Source: Bacteroidota bacterium (GTDB lineage: Bacteria > Bacteroidota > Bacteroidia > B-17B0 > Aurantibacillaceae). Taken from it: DNA of 64,000 bases. Where the stretch lies: positions 1-64,000 of the forward strand of contig JAJONO010000018.1 in NCBI GenBank assembly GCA_021323535.1. The letters run 5' to 3'. The notes under the pieces are model-generated. The model was not told the origin of the DNA, did not search any database, and was given only the letters and a program-made list of their open reading frames with translations. Below are positions 62,601 to 64,000 of the stretch, one piece after another (positions within the stretch are counted from its first letter, which is position 1; every line of letters starts with the position of its first letter). The position numbers and the translations under genes were made by a program.

Positions 62601-63015
62601 CATGGAAGAGTATGTTAAGTTATGGACACCACTCAGCGATGATGAAAAATTTGCTCTTTATGATTTTGCTTCCGATTATTTTGTAAACTACAAAAACAAA
62701 AAGCACGTAGCTTCATTGATACAAAAAGGACTTATTATCTCCGACCCTGTTACGGGCCGTTTACGTATTATGAATTACAGTTTCAGGAACTTTATATTTT
62801 ACTACGAAAAGAAAGATCCTAAATTCGACGCGGCTGCAGAAGAAAACAGGGAGAAGGGTGTTTTCGCCAGATGGCGATTGCCTTTACTGATCATAGCCAG
62901 CAGCATTATTATCCTGGCCGGAATCATCTACAAAGAAAAATCAGAACAGATCATCATTTACAGCGGATCAATTATTAGCGCCGTATGTATAAGGGGTAAT
63001 CCGCCCAAATTTTAA
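59695..63015 (+). CDS. Large multi-pass sensor-like membrane protein with C-terminal winged-helix-like domain
   Basis: 1106 residues. An N-terminal membrane helix (~14-36) is followed by a periplasmic domain (~37-245), two helices (~247-267, ~283-307), a second large periplasmic domain (~308-590, resembling Cache folds: 'DSSATMTWDITSKRSIRKNYKDRQYFKILQ', 'FVYKPFFRWEREDNSYGYMICDETGKVLLHSD'), a cluster of helices (~592-795), a helix at ~870-902, and a cytoplasmic part. Residues ~975-1050 ('LWTPLSDDEKFALYDFASDYFVNYKNKKHVASLIQKGLI') look like a winged-helix domain of a type seen at the C-termini of Bacteroidota Cache proteins. Last helix ~1062-1082. A signal sensor of unknown ligand; no kinase domain. 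Confidence 0.72.
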   Translation: MEMIKEFIKTLRENVAAIITACVIALLVFLYSTFIIPANEKKTNHNYHHKLEEFGNQVTSTIHDYANHVDSVATQALSDEILPLDSNNITDELLEQRRAMKDSLIDSGIIAESNLDSITSSPVYINIHRRLIASYHDNPLVLIDECNVPKEEIRKRLEGATPLKHWIIFKMKDGGAENLKSSVLLHTGLDLEEIDSLNLALKKPKDNFKIGDKQYFLNSILIKEQRLGIIGAEDIDKYNQQIQRFDANIIIICATLVILLLLIIPLIKPLISSVKERLTQFDMVSATVGICICSMLLSVAIFTFFFSSTGNEKIKKELCYTNQVYSMGIRNEFNSHKAASDLITNKFISLKQKTAHANIDEFAYNNFVKPTQTDGCFYSELPADISKQRIVTHFTKRGMTLPDVICEIDSSATMTWDITSKRSIRKNYKDRQYFKILQEDPAKKVVTAIYSRYDNSFKFTFIAQSKRSEILQHPLRGFVYKPFFRWEREDNSYGYMICDETGKVLLHSDTTKRLSENIYSCCHNANELSGFFRGEDIPFIKLDYDGQKHWFHGSRLFLGSGNPYETTPLYLFTFKNMQFEDDLNVYCISKAFVIAIAFGVLTGLLLLAYSVFLYHGSLSVFSKTHVYWLFPDRSRLREFKGLRNTNYIGCLVIGFCLWFFPDHALFLSMIIAINLAFVNFVLLSQRAFRIDVKSEEANKIISAFAIMMFVCIFLSCFLYHMNCSNLALTIFIIGHVCFLGYLRSFTKTVTEPPEQNPAPFENNRYRKFLASTMTLHYIVVPVVILFSLFALEKSKLSDIHLSIKAKSEGRDINFVKKVNYSEDLIFNGIEPTVSPSDKVKNQHNFQIHQYYKDMTYVRRELFTTENGFKVMFIVALLVIMVILLTVIAGFYTQRFFFFDLVILTKLKETVSTKFTNSFFIIPPFNDDDLKELEKNEIGPPYILTDEIHSSHVSSGKKLDLILNKALDVHMEEYVKLWTPLSDDEKFALYDFASDYFVNYKNKKHVASLIQKGLIISDPVTGRLRIMNYSFRNFIFYYEKKDPKFDAAAEENREKGVFARWRLPLLIIASSIIILAGIIYKEKSEQIIIYSGSIISAVCIRGNPPKF

Positions 63016-63179
63016 CACAAAAAAATCAGGGTTTTTACTGATTGAGGTTTCAGATTTATTTAGTTTTTTAGCTTATTGATAATCAATCAATTGATTATAT
63101 TTTTAATATATATCATAAATATATATAATATAAATAGTATATATTTGTACAAACAATTACAAATACATTTATAATATAT
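63016..63179. other. Extremely AT-rich boundary region
   Basis: From about 63040 to 63180 G and C make up only a small fraction of bases (long runs of ATATAT/TTAATA), unlike the rest of the window. It begins with AAATCAGGGTTTTTACT (63023-63039), shared with 24934-24950, and contains AATCAATCAATTGATTAT. No gene seen. Likely promoter and boundary of a different genomic segment. Confidence 0.6.
63140..63147 (+). promoter_or_regulatory. -7 box of the 63180 operon
   Basis: TATATTTG fits TAnnTTTG, with an expected start near 63153 and the ATG at 63180. No TTG is seen at the right upstream distance, but the surrounding AT-rich DNA may compensate or bind a nucleoid silencer. Confidence 0.45.
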
Positions 63180-63413
63180 ATGGCAAAAAAGAATATAAGG
63201 AGAGAGCGGTTCGAAACTGTAGCAGCACGAAGAGTACAAAAAATAATAGATTTTCTTGATAGTTTATCTAATTGTGCTAATACTGCGAATTATGAATACT
63301 CTCAGGAAGACGTAAAAAAAATGTTCAAGGTAATCAGAGAACAACTAAGTACAACTGAGGCAGCCTTTGACAAACAGTTAAGTAAAAGCGGTAAGAATAA
63401 TTTTAAGTTTTAG
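63180..63413 (+). CDS. Small helical protein preceding a GHKL ATPase
   Basis: 77 residues, basic and helical: 'RRERFETVAARRVQKIIDFLDSLSNCANTANYEYSQEDVKKMFKVIREQL'. The same pattern (R-R-x-R-x-x-x-V-A-x-R-R-V-x-K-I, then N-Y-x-Y-x-x-x-D-V-x-K-M-F) appears in small proteins of many bacteria as I remember them, with no known function. It is 3 bp upstream of the ATPase gene and surely in one operon with it. A DNA- or partner-binding accessory subunit is a guess. Confidence 0.75.
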   Translation: MAKKNIRRERFETVAARRVQKIIDFLDSLSNCANTANYEYSQEDVKKMFKVIREQLSTTEAAFDKQLSKSGKNNFKF

Positions 63414-63416
63414 ATT

Positions 63417-64000
63417 ATGGGTAAACATTGGTATTACAGAAAACAATATGGTGATGCGGGTCTTAATCGTAAACCACCTCGATTAAAGGACTTGGGCGAA
63501 CACTCAATTGGAATTTTTGTTCGTGAGGTACTTCAGAATAATATGGATGCAGCTGAAAAAGGCCAGCCTGTAGGCGTTAAAATAAAAATTAGTGAATGGA
63601 ATAAAAAACAAATTTCTAATTTCTTTGAATTTCTTGGCCAAGACCACATTGAGCTTCTAAAAAAGGCGTGTTCTGATCCAGATCCGTCTGTAACACCATA
63701 CTTAAAGGATTCTAAAAATATTTTAAGCAATAAAAAAAACAACGCCTTCCTTATAACTGTAGAAGAAAAGAACTGCATCGGTCTTTTGGGTCCAATTCGT
63801 GAGACAAAAAAAGAAAAATCTCACTTTGATGCATTGATGCGAAAAGTTGAAAATAATGAAGCTAAAAAAGAAACTACAAATACTGGTGGGACTTGGGGAA
63901 AAGGAAGTTCTATATTTACCTATACTTCACAATTGTGGACTTGGTTTTCATATACAAAACTGTCTGTTCCATGGATTGATTCAAATAAAGTAGAACACAA
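63417..64000 (+). CDS. GHKL (Hsp90/MutL/gyrase-type) ATPase, truncated by window end
   Basis: The frame from ATG 63417 runs open through base 64000 (194 complete codons); the gene continues beyond the window. Bergerat-fold motifs: N box 'REVLQNNMDAAEKG' (E37, N41, D44), G1 box 'ITVEEKNCIGLLGP' in which the usual Asp of D-x-G-x-G is Glu117, and G2 box 'GGTWGKGSSIFTYTS' (157-171). The pattern resembles MORC/MutL-like ATPases encoded in bacterial conflict and phage-defence loci. Codon use is more A/T-rich than the genes before it. The output domain is not visible. Confidence 0.8.
   Translation, partial: MGKHWYYRKQYGDAGLNRKPPRLKDLGEHSIGIFVREVLQNNMDAAEKGQPVGVKIKISEWNKKQISNFFEFLGQDHIELLKKACSDPDPSVTPYLKDSKNILSNKKNNAFLITVEEKNCIGLLGPIRETKKEKSHFDALMRKVENNEAKKETTNTGGTWGKGSSIFTYTSQLWTWFSYTKLSVPWIDSNKVEH

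Noticed and set aside
1-64000. tRNA, rRNA, riboswitch or insertion-sequence genes
   Set aside because: I saw no T-loop/anticodon arrangements outside coding DNA, no rRNA-like segments, and no transposase or integrase motifs; small ncRNAs cannot be excluded by reading alone.

Overview
The window looks like chromosomal DNA from a free-living or environmental member of the Bacteroidota (class Bacteroidia). The reasons are four secreted proteins with type IX secretion (T9SS) C-terminal sorting domains, two PorP/SprF-family outer-membrane proteins, several TPR proteins joined to or resembling SpoIIE-phosphatase regulators, a DUF4783-nadC pair divergent from rlmH, few Shine-Dalgarno sequences, and promoter boxes matching the Bacteroidota pattern TTG-N19-TAnnTTTG. 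I cannot place it to genus. No rRNA, tRNA, CRISPR array, transposase or integrase was recognised.

Layout. 0-6.3 kb: OmpA-like protein, secreted quinoprotein dehydrogenase, DUF486 and MarC membrane proteins, and a tandem CbbX-like AAA+ ATPase. 6.4-14.6 kb: glycosyltransferase, DUF1801 protein, TPR signalling protein, nadC/DUF4783 divergent from rlmH, a putative porin and a patatin phospholipase. 14.7-18.9 kb: a minus-strand operon MlaD - membrane Fe-S oxidoreductase - CCG Fe-S protein - TPR lipoprotein. 19-24.7 kb: rRNA/tRNA methyltransferase, membrane-anchored esterase, and a three-gene signalling operon (CHASE3-type histidine kinase, single receiver, receiver-SpoIIE phosphatase). 25-33.4 kb: a 1548-residue T9SS cargo, a CARDB-type cargo and a TPR-SpoIIE protein. 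33.5-38 kb: PorP/SprF, DUF4139 protein, ECF sigma factor and a transmembrane SUMF1-like protein, probably one operon. 38.3-47.6 kb: small housekeeping and stress genes (TfoX-like, Hsp20, thioredoxin, double receiver, WG repeats, AlkB) and a very long Ala/Lys/Glu-rich helical protein. 47.7-52.8 kb: a second PorP/SprF, then an ArsR-type regulator operon with SRPBCC and RibD-like enzymes under a tandem-repeat operator/promoter, and a MATE exporter. 53-59.3 kb: a beta-helix T9SS cargo and a three-gene envelope operon of unknown function. 59.7-63 kb: a large multi-pass sensor-like protein. From 63.02 kb the DNA turns extremely AT-rich and a different-looking module starts (77-residue protein plus a GHKL ATPase cut by the window end), which may be the edge of an accessory or defence island.

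How the genes work together. Two themes dominate: envelope building and secretion (T9SS cargoes, PorP/SprF, MlaD, porins, lipoproteins) and signal transduction by phosphorelay and SpoIIE-type phosphatases. The sigma/SUMF1/PorP/DUF4139 group may connect the two. Intergenic regions also carry a family of imperfect palindromes (ACCACAGAG/ACCACAAAG type), most of them between genes or at gene ends.
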